Source: Paenibacillus sp. ACRRY
Lineage (GTDB): Bacteria > Bacillota > Bacilli > Paenibacillales > Paenibacillaceae
Assembly (NCBI RefSeq): GCF_022346995.1
Contig: NZ_JAKRNM010000003.1
Coordinates: forward strand, 124,001-188,000
Length of the DNA: 64,000 nt
Direction of reading: 5' to 3'
Shown here: positions 8,488 to 17,292 of the stretch, piece by piece
How the letters are laid out: every line of letters begins with the position of its first letter
Numbering within the stretch: position 1 is the first letter of the stretch
Position numbers and translations under genes: made by a program
Notes under the pieces: generated by a model
Databases searched by the model: none
Seen by the model: only the letters and a program-made list of their open reading frames with translations
Told to the model about the DNA's origin: nothing

Positions 8488-9669
8488 ATGTCGAAGCAAA
8501 TTTTGATCTTGGGCGGAGGTTACGGTGGTCTTTTGACTGCGCTGACTGCGCGTCAATACCTGACACCGGAAGAAGCGACAATTACAGTCGTGAACCGTTA
8601 CCCTACGCACCAAATTATTACGGAACTGCACCGTCTTGCAGCAGGAAGCATTGCTGAAAAGGCAGTTGCTCTTCCGCTTGAAAAATTGCTGCGTGGTAAA
8701 AACGTGAACTTGAAAATCGATACGGTGGATACAATCAAGCCGGACGAGAAAAAAGTTCTGATGACTAGCGGCTCTACTTACTCTTATGATGCACTCGTCG
8801 TTGCCCTGGGTAGCGAAACGGCATTCTTCGGAATTCCGGGATTGCAGGAGTACAGCTTCACGCTGAAATCTGTTAGTGATGCTAACCGCATTCGTGCACA
8901 CGTTGAAGCACGTCTTGATGCTTACAAACAATCCGGCAACAAAGCAGACGCAACGTTTGTTATTGGTGGCGGCGGTTTGACTGGTATTGAGCTTGTCGGC
9001 GAATTCGCTGACCTGTTGCCAGCTGTATGCCAAGAAAAAGGTATCGATTTCAACGATATCTCCCTGTATACCGTTGAAGCAGGTCCATCCATTCTTGCAG
9101 GATTCCCGCCAGAATTGGTTGACCGTGCAAAATCGAGTCTCGAGAAACGTGGCGTTAACTTCATCGTTGGCGTAGCGATCACAGAGATGAAAGAAAACGA
9201 AGTATTGCTGAAAGACGGCAGCTCCATCCCTACGAACACACTCGTATGGACAGGTGGCGTACAAGGTAATGCGGTTGTTGCTAACAGTGGAATTGAAGTG
9301 GATCGCGGCCGTGCTAAAGTTACGGAAGTTCTGCAATCCACATCCCACAAAGATGTGTTTGTTGCTGGTGACAGCGCAGTGGTCTTCCCTAGCGAAGGCG
9401 CTCGTCCATATCCTCCAACTGCACAACTGGCTTGGCAAATGGGTGAAACTATTGGTCACAACCTGGGCGTAATGTTCAAAGGTGGCGCAATGGAATCCTT
9501 CACACCAGTATTCTCCGGTACACTGGGAAGTCTGGGTCGTAAGGATGCTGTCGGCATGATCGGTGGCAACCAGACTCGTCTGAAAGGTCTGCCAGCAACC
9601 ATGATGAAAGAAGCAAGTAACATCCGTTACCTGTCTCACATCCACGGATTGTTTGCACTGGCTTACTAA
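8488..9669 (+). CDS. ndh: Type II NADH dehydrogenase (NDH-2)
   Basis: 393 residues. NDH-2 is a membrane-surface flavoprotein that oxidises NADH and reduces menaquinone without pumping protons. The FAD-binding motif GGGYGG is at about residues 9-14. The NADH-binding Rossmann motif VIGGGGLTGIELVGE is near residue 155. VFVAGD, the second FAD contact, is near 290, followed by the quinone-site-type PPTAQLAWQMG. Length matches the family. ATG 8488 is chosen because GGAGG lies 6 nt upstream; an ATG two codons earlier is too close. It is the second gene of the yjlC-ndh operon and ends at a terminator. Confidence 0.95.
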   Translation: MSKQILILGGGYGGLLTALTARQYLTPEEATITVVNRYPTHQIITELHRLAAGSIAEKAVALPLEKLLRGKNVNLKIDTVDTIKPDEKKVLMTSGSTYSYDALVVALGSETAFFGIPGLQEYSFTLKSVSDANRIRAHVEARLDAYKQSGNKADATFVIGGGGLTGIELVGEFADLLPAVCQEKGIDFNDISLYTVEAGPSILAGFPPELVDRAKSSLEKRGVNFIVGVAITEMKENEVLLKDGSSIPTNTLVWTGGVQGNAVVANSGIEVDRGRAKVTEVLQSTSHKDVFVAGDSAVVFPSEGARPYPPTAQLAWQMGETIGHNLGVMFKGGAMESFTPVFSGTLGSLGRKDAVGMIGGNQTRLKGLPATMMKEASNIRYLSHIHGLFALAY

Positions 9670-9687
9670 TTTAGTAGCCATCCATAT

Positions 9688-9714
9688 AAGGGTGCCCCTT
9701 GGGGCATCCTTTTT
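9688..9714 (+). terminator. Rho-independent terminator of ndh
   Basis: AAGGGTGCCCC TT GGGGCATCCTTTTT: a short, strong stem (one G-A mismatch) with a T tail. Confidence 0.9.
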
Positions 9715-9883
9715 GCGTTACTTTCATCATGGATGTGAGCTTGGGAGCAAGAGAAGCTAAATGAGGCCGTAGGAATGGATGCGTTTAGTTAGGTATAGAT
9801 AGTGTGGGGTGTATGGTATATTAAGATGTATATGGAAACTGTATTCATGCGCTGACAATGCGCTAAACGGATTGGATCACAGC

Positions 9884-9916
9884 AAGCCGGCGCTTAGAAG
9901 CGCCGGCTTTCGTTTA
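9884..9916 (+). terminator. Orphan terminator-like hairpin
   Basis: A 10-11-bp GC-rich stem AAGCCGGCGCTTA/...AAGCGCCGGCTT followed by TCGTTT. It lies 170 nt after the ndh terminator and 70 nt before the next gene, in a stretch (9715-9986) with no reading frame. It may end a small RNA or be a second-chance terminator. Confidence 0.6.
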
Positions 9917-9986
9917 AATTAAAGACAAGTCCAGAGAAGGATAAAACGACACGGGGTTACCCGTTTAACCGAGAGGAGCATGACAT

Positions 9987-10631
9987 ATGAATGTATTGGT
10001 TATTGGAGCAAACGGACAAATCGGCAAGGTGCTTGTGGAACAGCTGGCCCAGGAAGGCAAGCATCAGGTGACGGCGATGATTCGCAAACCGGAACAGGCA
10101 GATGCACTGAAACAGCTGGGTGCAAATGTAGTCATGGGTGATCTGGAGGGTAGCGTAAATGATTTGGCTGAAGCGATGAAGGATCATGATGCCGTTGTAT
10201 TCACGGCAGGGTCCGGTGGTTCTACAGGTGCAGACAAGACACTTCTTATTGATCTCGACGGGGCAGTAAAAACAATGGAGGCCGCACTGCAGCAGGGCGT
10301 TTCCAGATATGTTCTGGTCAGTGCTTTTGGTGCAGATCAGCGGGAGAAATGGTCGGATGCCATAAAACCATACTATGTGGCGAAGCATTATGCCGATCGT
10401 GCGCTGTTTGCAAGCGAGCTGAATTATACGATTATTCGTCCTGGTGGCTTGAAAAACGAACCAGGAACAGGCAAAATCGCCGTAGGGACAGACTTGAAAC
10501 CAGGAAGCATATCTCGTGAGGATGTGGCCCGAGTTATCGCAGCATCTCTGCAAGAGGAGAAGACATATCGAATGGCATTTGACCTGATTGCCGGGGACGA
10601 CCTTGTAGAGGATGCATTGGGCAAACTGTAG
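9987..10631 (+). CDS. NAD(P)-binding SDR-like protein (YhfK type)
   Basis: 214 residues. The N-terminal dinucleotide-binding motif is GANGQIG (8-14). The protein has the compact atypical-SDR build of NmrA/YhfK relatives: AVVFTAGSGGSTGADKT, then YYVAKHYADRALFASELNYTIIRPGGL, which includes a YxxxK pair. These are NAD(P)H-binding oxidoreductases or redox sensors with unknown substrates. The ATG has GAGGAG 9 nt upstream. It sits 47 nt upstream of the response regulator gene, but a functional link is not obvious. Confidence 0.8.
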   Translation: MNVLVIGANGQIGKVLVEQLAQEGKHQVTAMIRKPEQADALKQLGANVVMGDLEGSVNDLAEAMKDHDAVVFTAGSGGSTGADKTLLIDLDGAVKTMEAALQQGVSRYVLVSAFGADQREKWSDAIKPYYVAKHYADRALFASELNYTIIRPGGLKNEPGTGKIAVGTDLKPGSISREDVARVIAASLQEEKTYRMAFDLIAGDDLVEDALGKL

Positions 10632-10678
10632 AGTTCTATTGTAAGATATCGGGAGAATGGAACGAGGGGGAACTCTGT

Positions 10679-11422
10679 ATGAATGAAGCCGTGCTGGTGA
10701 TTGAAGATGAACCCAAAATCGCACGCCTGCTTGAACTTGAATTACAGTATGAGGGATATCAGGTGGGGAAGGCAGGGAGCGGTACGGAAGGATTGGAAAT
10801 GTATCATGGCGGCCAGTGGGATCTGATTCTGTTGGATATCATGCTGCCAGGTCTGAGCGGGATTGAGGTGTTGCGGCGAATTCGTGCCAAAGATGCCATG
10901 GTGCCCATCCTGATGCTGACAGCGAAGGATTCAGTCGAGGACAAGGTGTCTGGGCTTGATCTCGGTGCCAATGATTACATTACTAAACCTTTTCGAATCG
11001 AAGAACTGCTTGCCAGAGTACGGGCAGCGCTCCGGCTGAGTGCCGCAGCCGCTTCTTCATCCGGGGTAATACGACCTGCCAATCAAGACTCAGCAAGCCA
11101 AATGACTGAAGAAGAAACAGGCTGGCTTACTGCCGCAGGATTGAGGTTGAATGAAGGTACAAGGGAGGTATCCCGGGATGGAATACCTATCGAGCTTACT
11201 CCACGTGAGTTCGATCTTCTCGTGTATCTGCTGCAGAATCAGCGTCAGGTATTGAGTCGTGACCAGATTGTACAGGCCGTTTGGGGTTACGATTATTATG
11301 GAGATACCAATGTGGTGGATGTGTATATCCGTTATGTGCGCAAAAAGGTGGATAACGGGTTCACTCCACCCTTAATACATACGGTTCGTGGTGTTGGATA
11401 CGTTATGAAGGAGCAATCATGA
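10679..11422 (+). CDS. Response regulator, OmpR/PhoB family
   Basis: 247 residues. The receiver domain (1-120) has acidic E9/D10, phospho-acceptor D53 in LILLDIMLP, a conserved T in LMLTAKD and K in YITKPF. The C-terminal winged helix (about 150-245) has ELTPREFDLLVYL and IRYVRKKV...IHTVRGVGYVM. Between the domains is a long linker of about 30 residues rich in Ala/Ser. The start ATG has GAGGGGG 8 nt upstream. It overlaps the kinase gene by 4 nt (ATGA), so translation is coupled. Probable targets are the PepSY genes downstream, which share phased TTCTCAT repeats. Confidence 0.95.
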   Translation: MNEAVLVIEDEPKIARLLELELQYEGYQVGKAGSGTEGLEMYHGGQWDLILLDIMLPGLSGIEVLRRIRAKDAMVPILMLTAKDSVEDKVSGLDLGANDYITKPFRIEELLARVRAALRLSAAAASSSGVIRPANQDSASQMTEEETGWLTAAGLRLNEGTREVSRDGIPIELTPREFDLLVYLLQNQRQVLSRDQIVQAVWGYDYYGDTNVVDVYIRYVRKKVDNGFTPPLIHTVRGVGYVMKEQS

Positions 11423-12807
11423 GTCTGCGGAGCAAAATTTATGGATACTCCTCGGTATTGTTTGCAGTACTGCTCATCGCTGTAAACCTGTCCGTGTATA
11501 TCGTATTTGAACGAATTTCAATGTCCAATGAGATCAAGCGTGTCGAAGCTGAGGCTGGCTCGATCGTAACGGGAGTACGTGATTCTGCCGAATCCATTCC
11601 ACCGGACGATCTGCTGCGTGCCTATGCGCCAGTGGAAGGAATGCTCCGCATTGTCAATGAGGATGGTACCAGTTCCGATCCGGTAACAACAGCGACAGAG
11701 CCTCAATTGAACGAGATGCTAAGCAAATTGCCCTATAAGTACGAGAGCCAAAAGAAATCGGAGTATACCCGGGTTGGACAGCTGGAGTATGTCTGGGTGT
11801 CTGTGCCGGTAATCTGGCCTGATGGTGAAGTGGTGAATGTACAAGTCACCGAAAGTGTCGCAGATACCGAGAATGGCCTGTCTGTGCTGCGTACGGTTCT
11901 GGTCGCTGTAACGATTATCGCATTGATCCCTGCGATTATCTCCAGCCGAATTCTGGCGAACCGGATGACAAGGCCGATTCAGCAGATGACACGTACCATG
12001 AGTGATATCCAGTCAAGCGGCCAGTTTAAGCGGCTTCCGCTGGCTGCCCAATCGAAGGATGAACTGAGTACCATGGGGCAGACGTTCAACCGCATGATGG
12101 ATTTGCTGGAATCCAACTTCGAGCGGCAGGAGCGTTTCGTATCGGATGCCTCGCATGAACTTAAAACGCCGCTGACGATTATTGAGAGTTATGCCAGTCT
12201 GCTGCAGCGACGGGGCAAGGAGCGACCTGAGGTGTTCGATGAGGCTGTTGAAGCCATACTATCCGAATCTGTTCGCATGCGGGAGATGACCGAACAGCTG
12301 CTCTTGCTGGCCAAGCAGCCAGAGCAATGGAACGTACAGCTGCAGAGGCTCGATATCACACGTCTGGCTCAGGATTCCACTCGAGCCTTCCGGGAAGCCT
12401 ATCACCGGGAAGTTTATTGTGATGATCCGGGCAGTATCTGGGTGATCAGTGATGAAAGTAAGCTGAAGCAAATGTTGTTTATTCTGCTGGACAATGCCCG
12501 CAAGTATAGCGAGGATGCCATTGAAGTCAGACTGGAATCCAAAGGACAGGAATGCCGGATATGCATCGTTGATACGGGGATTGGAATGCGGGAGGAAGAG
12601 CTAACCAAAGTATTTGACCGTTTTTACCGTGTGGATCCGGCAAGGACCCGCAGCGGCGGAGCAAGTGGATCCGGCTTGGGATTATCTCTCGCGAAAGACA
12701 TCGCAGGGGCTATAGGGGCACGTGTTGAACTGAAGAGTGCAGAAGGCGTAGGCACCGAAGCTTCAATTATTTTGCCAGTATCCGTTCAGACAACCCTGTT
12801 CTCATGA
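11419..12807 (+). CDS. Membrane sensor histidine kinase
   Basis: 462 residues. The first membrane helix is at about 10-31, followed by an extracytoplasmic sensor domain of about 125 residues and a second helix near 157-179. Then come a HAMP linker, a HisKA domain with phospho-acceptor H246 in SDASHELKTPL, and an HATPase domain with the N box (LDNARKYS), G1 (DTGIGM) and G2 (SGLGLSL). It partners the regulator at 10679. The ligand is unknown. The two PepSY proteins downstream could act on the extracytoplasmic side as accessory or feedback factors. Confidence 0.95.
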   Translation: MSLRSKIYGYSSVLFAVLLIAVNLSVYIVFERISMSNEIKRVEAEAGSIVTGVRDSAESIPPDDLLRAYAPVEGMLRIVNEDGTSSDPVTTATEPQLNEMLSKLPYKYESQKKSEYTRVGQLEYVWVSVPVIWPDGEVVNVQVTESVADTENGLSVLRTVLVAVTIIALIPAIISSRILANRMTRPIQQMTRTMSDIQSSGQFKRLPLAAQSKDELSTMGQTFNRMMDLLESNFERQERFVSDASHELKTPLTIIESYASLLQRRGKERPEVFDEAVEAILSESVRMREMTEQLLLLAKQPEQWNVQLQRLDITRLAQDSTRAFREAYHREVYCDDPGSIWVISDESKLKQMLFILLDNARKYSEDAIEVRLESKGQECRICIVDTGIGMREEELTKVFDRFYRVDPARTRSGGASGSGLGLSLAKDIAGAIGARVELKSAEGVGTEASIILPVSVQTTLFS

Positions 12808-12832
12808 AATTCTCATTCTTCTCTTGTATACT
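12799..12832 (+). promoter_or_regulatory. Phased TTCTCAT repeats and promoter before the first PepSY gene
   Basis: TTCTCAT at 12799 and 12810 (11 bp apart) plus TTCTCTT at 12819 lead into a -10-like TATACT at 12827-12832. The repeats cover the -35 position, as expected for an OmpR-family activator. The site overlaps the end of the kinase gene. Confidence 0.55.
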
Positions 12833-12883
12833 GATGCCAAGAGTGTCACGGGAGCAGATGCACGTGTGAAAGGGGGAGGCAGA

Positions 12884-13675
12884 TTGGAAAAGTCACAGAT
12901 ACCACCGGAAATGAAACGGGAACAGCAGCAGCCGAGCGGAAGGTCAAAGCGACCGATATGGTGGGGAGCGGGTATTGTGGCTGTGCTGCTTGTCGCAATC
13001 GTAGGCTGGTGGCAGCCATGGCAATCGAGCCGTGTGATGCTGAGTGCGGATGCAGCAGCGCAGGCGGTATTGGAACAATACCCTGGAGAAATTGTGAATT
13101 CCACGTTGAAGGACGGTACGTATATCATGCAGCTTCGATCCGAAACAGGGCTATATGATGTACAGCTGGATGCGGTAACCGCTACAGTCAATGCCATTAA
13201 GCGGCTGGAATCCAATCCTCAGGCCGAAGAAAAAACACTGCTTAGCCGGGAGCAGATCAAGACGGAGTTGCGGAAGCAAACGGATGAGCAGCTGGTATCA
13301 CTGGAACTGGTGGAACAGCAGGGAAGTCCGGTGTATCTGGCCGTATTGAAAATGAAGGATCATCGCCGAGAGCAGTGGGTGGTTGATCCATATAACGGGG
13401 AGAAGCAATCTTCCCAGACGCTGGATGTTCCAGCATTGGAACCGGGAAAAGAGAATGATACTCCGCAGTTTCTTAGTGAGAAGGAAGCTGAGCAAAAGGC
13501 ACTTGCCAGAGTTCCCGGGGAAGTGGATGACACGGAGCTCCGTGGAACGAATAGTGGGAATCCCTATTACCTGGTCGAGATTGATCTGGAGGATGGCAGG
13601 GAAGCTATCGTGCAGGTGAATGCGATATCCGGAGCGATCCGATCCGTGACCTGGGATGAAGACGAAGAAGATTAA
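12884..13675 (+). CDS. Membrane-anchored PepSY-domain protein
   Basis: About 263 residues. A basic N-terminus (KREQQQPSGRSKRP) precedes one membrane helix (WWGAGIVAVLLVAIVGWW), so the bulk faces outward. The exterior holds two or more PepSY-type modules: ADAAAQAVLEQYPGEIVNSTL...VQLDAVTATVNAI, and EKEAEQKALARVPGEVDDTEL...VQVNAISGAI. PepSY domains are thought to inhibit peptidases or sense the envelope. TTG 12884 is chosen for the GGGGGAGG just upstream, though spacing is only 4 nt; a GTG at 12866 is the alternative. Its promoter carries TTCTCAT repeats shared with the next gene. Confidence 0.8.
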   Translation: MEKSQIPPEMKREQQQPSGRSKRPIWWGAGIVAVLLVAIVGWWQPWQSSRVMLSADAAAQAVLEQYPGEIVNSTLKDGTYIMQLRSETGLYDVQLDAVTATVNAIKRLESNPQAEEKTLLSREQIKTELRKQTDEQLVSLELVEQQGSPVYLAVLKMKDHRREQWVVDPYNGEKQSSQTLDVPALEPGKENDTPQFLSEKEAEQKALARVPGEVDDTELRGTNSGNPYYLVEIDLEDGREAIVQVNAISGAIRSVTWDEDEED

Positions 13676-13718
13676 GTAAAACCTCAGCAATAGAAATGAA
13701 ATGATGCTGTGAATGTTT

Positions 13719-13787
13719 GTCTCATTTTCTCATCAAATTCTAATCTGACTCTCGCTGATCTCTCATACGCACAGGTTATTCTATAAC
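13719..13787 (+). promoter_or_regulatory. Phased TTCTCAT-like repeats before the second PepSY gene
   Basis: TTCTCAT at 13727, TTCTAAT at 13738, a weak copy near 13749 and CTCTCAT at 13760 lie on an 11-bp register. A -10-like TATTCT/TATAAC follows at 13777-13787. The spacing is the same as in the site before the first PepSY gene. Confidence 0.55.
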
Positions 13788-13825
13788 TGTAGACGAGAAC
13801 GAGAACAACAACGAGGAGATGAAAC

Positions 13826-14464
13826 ATGATGATGAACAAACACAAACTATGGATTGGCAGCATTTCGGCAGCGGTACTTCTTGGAGGATCGGCGGTAGCA
13901 GCGAGCAGCAGCGTAAACGGACAGTCGGTACAAACCACACCATCATCGACTTCGCAGTCGGTCACACAGGATCAGAGCAGTACTGGCAAATTGCTGACCG
14001 GAGCGCAAGCCAAAGCAGCGGCATTAAAAGCGGCTGAGGGTAAAGTGGACGACATTGATCTGGAGCGCAGAAACGGCCAAACGTTCTACGAAGTTGAAAT
14101 CGACCGCAAAGGAAGCAATGACGTTGTGGTGCGTCTGGATGCCTACACAGGCAAGATCCTGGCGGTTGTGGATGATGAAGACTATGACGACGATGATGAT
14201 TATAATTACAATGGCTCTTCCGCAAGTACTTCTTCCAACCAGTCTGCTGCAAAACAGGTTAAATTGACCGAAGCACAAGCCTCTGCGATTGCCCTGAAAC
14301 AGGTGACAGGTGGAAAAGTAACCGAAATTGAGCTCGACCATGATGACGGACGTTATGTCTATGAGATCGAGATCAGAACCGCGGATGGCGAAGCGGATGT
14401 TGATGTGGATGCCAATACAGGTAAAGTGCTGTCCTTTGACCAGGATTTTGACGACGAGGATTAA
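13826..14464 (+). CDS. Secreted PepSY-domain protein
   Basis: 212 residues. A signal peptide spans about 1-29 (KHKLWIGSISAAVLLGGSAVAAS). Two PepSY modules follow (about 50-110 and 145-210), each ending in the typical pattern of EVEIDRKGSNDVVVRLDAYTGKIL or DVDANTGKVLSFD. They are separated by an acidic Asp-rich, then Ser/Asn-rich linker. The pair suggests an exported, possibly cation-binding protein. The start has GAGGAG 9 nt upstream. It has its own promoter with phased repeats, so it is probably controlled by the adjacent two-component system. The function of PepSY pairs like this is not established. Confidence 0.85.
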   Translation: MMMNKHKLWIGSISAAVLLGGSAVAASSSVNGQSVQTTPSSTSQSVTQDQSSTGKLLTGAQAKAAALKAAEGKVDDIDLERRNGQTFYEVEIDRKGSNDVVVRLDAYTGKILAVVDDEDYDDDDDYNYNGSSASTSSNQSAAKQVKLTEAQASAIALKQVTGGKVTEIELDHDDGRYVYEIEIRTADGEADVDVDANTGKVLSFDQDFDDED

Positions 14465-14556
14465 TGAAAGAACGTTAAGAGACCCATTAAAATAAATACA
14501 AGATAGCATGCTCTTACATCTTGAGAGAATACCTCTTGAAAGCTGCATGCTCGTGG

Positions 14557-14587
14557 TAAAGGACGCTTCATATGAAGCGTCCTTTTT
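14557..14587 (+). terminator. Rho-independent terminator
   Basis: AAAGGACGCTTCA and TGAAGCGTCCTTTTT form a perfect 13-bp stem. It ends the second PepSY gene. Confidence 0.9.
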
Positions 14588-14715
14588 GCTGTCCTTTCAT
14601 TGTTATCTTAGAGGTCTGTTGTGAGTTGTGATGTTCATTCTGGATCACAGCATCCTAAACTGTGGTAAACTAGTAGAATTATAGAAAAAGATAGAGACAG
14701 GAGCTGGATAACGAA

Positions 14716-15501
14716 GTGAACGAAGAACAAATACTTTCCATTGAAGGCTTGCGGATGCGTTATAACGGACGTTATGTCCTGAACGGAATTGACCTTGAGG
14801 TGAAGCGGGGAGAGATGATCGGGTACATCGGTCCGAATGGAGCCGGCAAAAGTACCACGGTCAAAATCCTGCTGGGACTGGTTGAAGGATATGTGGGCAA
14901 GGTTCGCATCTTTGGCAGGGATATCGCGGATGGTGATACGGAATATAAACGCAGAATCGGTTATGTACCTGAAGTTGCAGAGCTGTATGAACAACTGACG
15001 CCAGCAGAATACCTGACATTCATTGGGGAACTGTATGGCTTGTCTTATGCAGATGCTGATTACAAGGCGAAGCAGCTGATGGATTGCTTTGGACTCGAGA
15101 AATCCTATCATTCCCGCATTGCCTCGTTCTCCAAGGGGATGCGCCAGAAAGTGCTGCTCATCTCAGCATTGCTGCATGATCCGGATCTGCTGTTTTTGGA
15201 TGAACCGCTCAGTGGACTCGACGCCAACAGCGTGATGGTGGTCAAGGAGATTTTGTCACAGCTGTCGGCCAAAGGTACAACCATCTTCTATTCCTCACAC
15301 ATCATGGACGTGGTCGAGAAGATCAGCAGCCGGATCATCCTGATTGCGGAAGGAAGAGTGATGGCAGACGGGACATTCAGGCAGCTGCAGCAGCAGTCCA
15401 TGGAAGGCACGCTTGAAGAGGTGTTTAACCAATTGACGGGCTTTAATGAGCATAAGGCGATTGCCGAACGCTTTGTATCGATCGTGCAGGAGGTGTATTG
15501 A
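14716..15501 (+). CDS. ABC transporter ATP-binding protein
   Basis: 261 residues. Walker A is GPNGAGKST (about 39-47), the signature-like SFSKGMRQK precedes Walker B (LLFLDEP), and the H-loop is YSSHIMD. The C-terminal ~40 residues resemble those of ABC-2/drug or bacteriocin exporter ATPases. The GTG start has AGGAG 12 nt upstream. The stop is 1 nt before the start of the membrane partner, so the two are one transporter. The transported substrate is unknown; B. subtilis YthP is a possible relative. Confidence 0.9.
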   Translation: MNEEQILSIEGLRMRYNGRYVLNGIDLEVKRGEMIGYIGPNGAGKSTTVKILLGLVEGYVGKVRIFGRDIADGDTEYKRRIGYVPEVAELYEQLTPAEYLTFIGELYGLSYADADYKAKQLMDCFGLEKSYHSRIASFSKGMRQKVLLISALLHDPDLLFLDEPLSGLDANSVMVVKEILSQLSAKGTTIFYSSHIMDVVEKISSRIILIAEGRVMADGTFRQLQQQSMEGTLEEVFNQLTGFNEHKAIAERFVSIVQEVY

Positions 15502-15502
15502 T

Positions 15503-17158
15503 ATGGAGGAACCCTCCGAATTCCGTACGCTGAAGATCCTGGATCATTTTCGCCATATCATTACCAAGACGGGTGCGGATTATGATGTACTGCGGCTTAT
15601 ATTGAGAGTGAAATTTCAAATGGACCAGCGCAGGGTACCGACTGTATTGTCAGGACGCAGCAGTAATAAGGAGCAGAAGGAAGGGAACCTGTACCTTCGG
15701 TCCCTCTGGTTGTACGGATTGATGGGTTTGCTTCTGGTGCCATTTGTCGTCTGGGATACGGGTCATTATATGCTCCAGATGGGTCTGGTCAACGCGGTGC
15801 TGATGTTTATCATCATGACGTCCATGATCTCGGACTTTTCATCTGTGCTGCTGGATATCCGGGATCGGAATATCATTATGACCAAGCCGGTGAACGGCCG
15901 TACCGTTGGAATGGCCCGGGCCATTCATGCCGGAGTCTATTTGCTGCTGCTAACAGGTTCCCTGACAGCCGCACCAATGGTTGCGGGCTTAATCACACAT
16001 GGCATCGGGTTCTTCTTGTTATTCATCGCGGAACTCATTCTGATCAATATGTTCATTCTGGTCACTACATCTCTAATTTACCTGTTCATGATGAAGTTTC
16101 TGGATGGAGAGAAGCTGAAAGACATGATCAACATGGTACAGATTTTGTTATCTGTTGGAATCGCTGTTGGATATCAGCTGGTTGCACGGTCGTTCAGTAT
16201 CATTGATTTTGACATGGTCTTCACGCCAGCCTGGTGGCAGCTCTTACTTCCTCCCGTGTGGTATGCAGCTGTATATGAATGGCTGTTCGGTGGTGGCGGG
16301 GATGTATGGCTGTATACCTTCAGCGCCCTGGCTGTTGTTGTTCCATTGATCAGTTTGGTTATTTATGTGAAGCTGATGCCTTCCTTTGAACTATACTTGG
16401 AGAAAATGGCCCATTCAGGATCCACTTCAGGACGAAGAAAAGGGTTTTGGGATCGCACACTTGCCAGAGTGTTCTGCCGTTCCGGGGAAGAGCAGGCCTG
16501 CTTCCGGCTGTCAGCGAGCATGATGCGGAATGAACGGGAATTCAAGCTGAAGGTATACCCATCCATTGGATTATCCTTTGTTCTGCCTTATGTCTTCTGG
16601 TTCACCCAGCTGCAGTCATCCACGTGGGCGGAACTTAGAGAGAGTTCGTTCTTTTATACACTGTACATCATGCTGATTCTTATCGTTTCGGTGATTATCA
16701 TGCTGAAGTATTCAGGGCAATACAAGGCATTCTGGACTTTCCGGGCTGCGCCGATTGCGAGTGAGAATGTGCTCTATAAGGGTGCACTGAAGGCATTTAT
16801 GAGCAATATGTTCTTGCCTGTATTTCTGCTGAATGCCATTGTGTTTGTCTGGACATTCGGGCTGCGCATTCTGCCTGATCTGGCTGTGATCCTGCTGGTG
16901 GCTACGGCCCTGATTCCGTTAACAGGCAAATTGTTATTGCGCAAGCCGCCGTTCTCCCTGTCCTTTAGTATTGCCCAGCAAAGTGATGGCTGGTTCGTAT
17001 TCGCGGCATTTCCGGTGATTGCCTTGCTATGGGGGATTCATGTTTTCTTTCGTACGTTGCCAGGAGGCATCTGGATCTTCGGGGGACTTCTGATTGTGGC
17101 TAATGTCCTGCTCTGGACCATGTTATACCGCGTCAAGCGGGTGCATGCTCAGGCTTGA
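15503..17158 (+). CDS. ABC exporter membrane subunit
   Basis: 551 residues. A soluble N-terminus of about 65 residues is followed by roughly 11-12 membrane helices in two halves around a polar middle (HSGSTSGRRKGFWDR). This is larger than a typical six-helix ABC-2 permease, as if two modules were joined. ATG 15503 has GGAGGTG 7 nt upstream and follows the ATPase stop by 1 nt; the frame is open earlier but that part overlaps the ATPase. Function is inferred from the partner. No immunity or lantibiotic genes are adjacent. Confidence 0.8.
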   Translation: MEEPSEFRTLKILDHFRHIITKTGADYDVLRLILRVKFQMDQRRVPTVLSGRSSNKEQKEGNLYLRSLWLYGLMGLLLVPFVVWDTGHYMLQMGLVNAVLMFIIMTSMISDFSSVLLDIRDRNIIMTKPVNGRTVGMARAIHAGVYLLLLTGSLTAAPMVAGLITHGIGFFLLFIAELILINMFILVTTSLIYLFMMKFLDGEKLKDMINMVQILLSVGIAVGYQLVARSFSIIDFDMVFTPAWWQLLLPPVWYAAVYEWLFGGGGDVWLYTFSALAVVVPLISLVIYVKLMPSFELYLEKMAHSGSTSGRRKGFWDRTLARVFCRSGEEQACFRLSASMMRNEREFKLKVYPSIGLSFVLPYVFWFTQLQSSTWAELRESSFFYTLYIMLILIVSVIIMLKYSGQYKAFWTFRAAPIASENVLYKGALKAFMSNMFLPVFLLNAIVFVWTFGLRILPDLAVILLVATALIPLTGKLLLRKPPFSLSFSIAQQSDGWFVFAAFPVIALLWGIHVFFRTLPGGIWIFGGLLIVANVLLWTMLYRVKRVHAQA

Positions 17159-17215
17159 AGGGAGTGGGGAGCAGACAAGGAACGGAACAATGCGCGAAAG
17201 TACACCATAAGAACG

Positions 17216-17252
17216 AAGGCCAACCCGTTCATCTGAACCAGGTTGGCCTTTT
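17216..17252. terminator. Bidirectional terminator
   Basis: AAGGCCAACC and GGTTGGCCTTTT form a perfect 10-bp stem. It lies between the ABC exporter and the leftward dehydrogenase gene. Confidence 0.9.
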
Positions 17253-17292
17253 GCCTTTGAAGATCATTCGGTATAGAAAGAGGAAGGGCAAT

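Noticed and set aside
8467..9681. 404-codon open frame antisense to ndh
   Set aside because: It mirrors ndh codon use (Cys/Phe-rich nonsense), has no ribosome binding site and no recognisable domain. It is a shadow frame.
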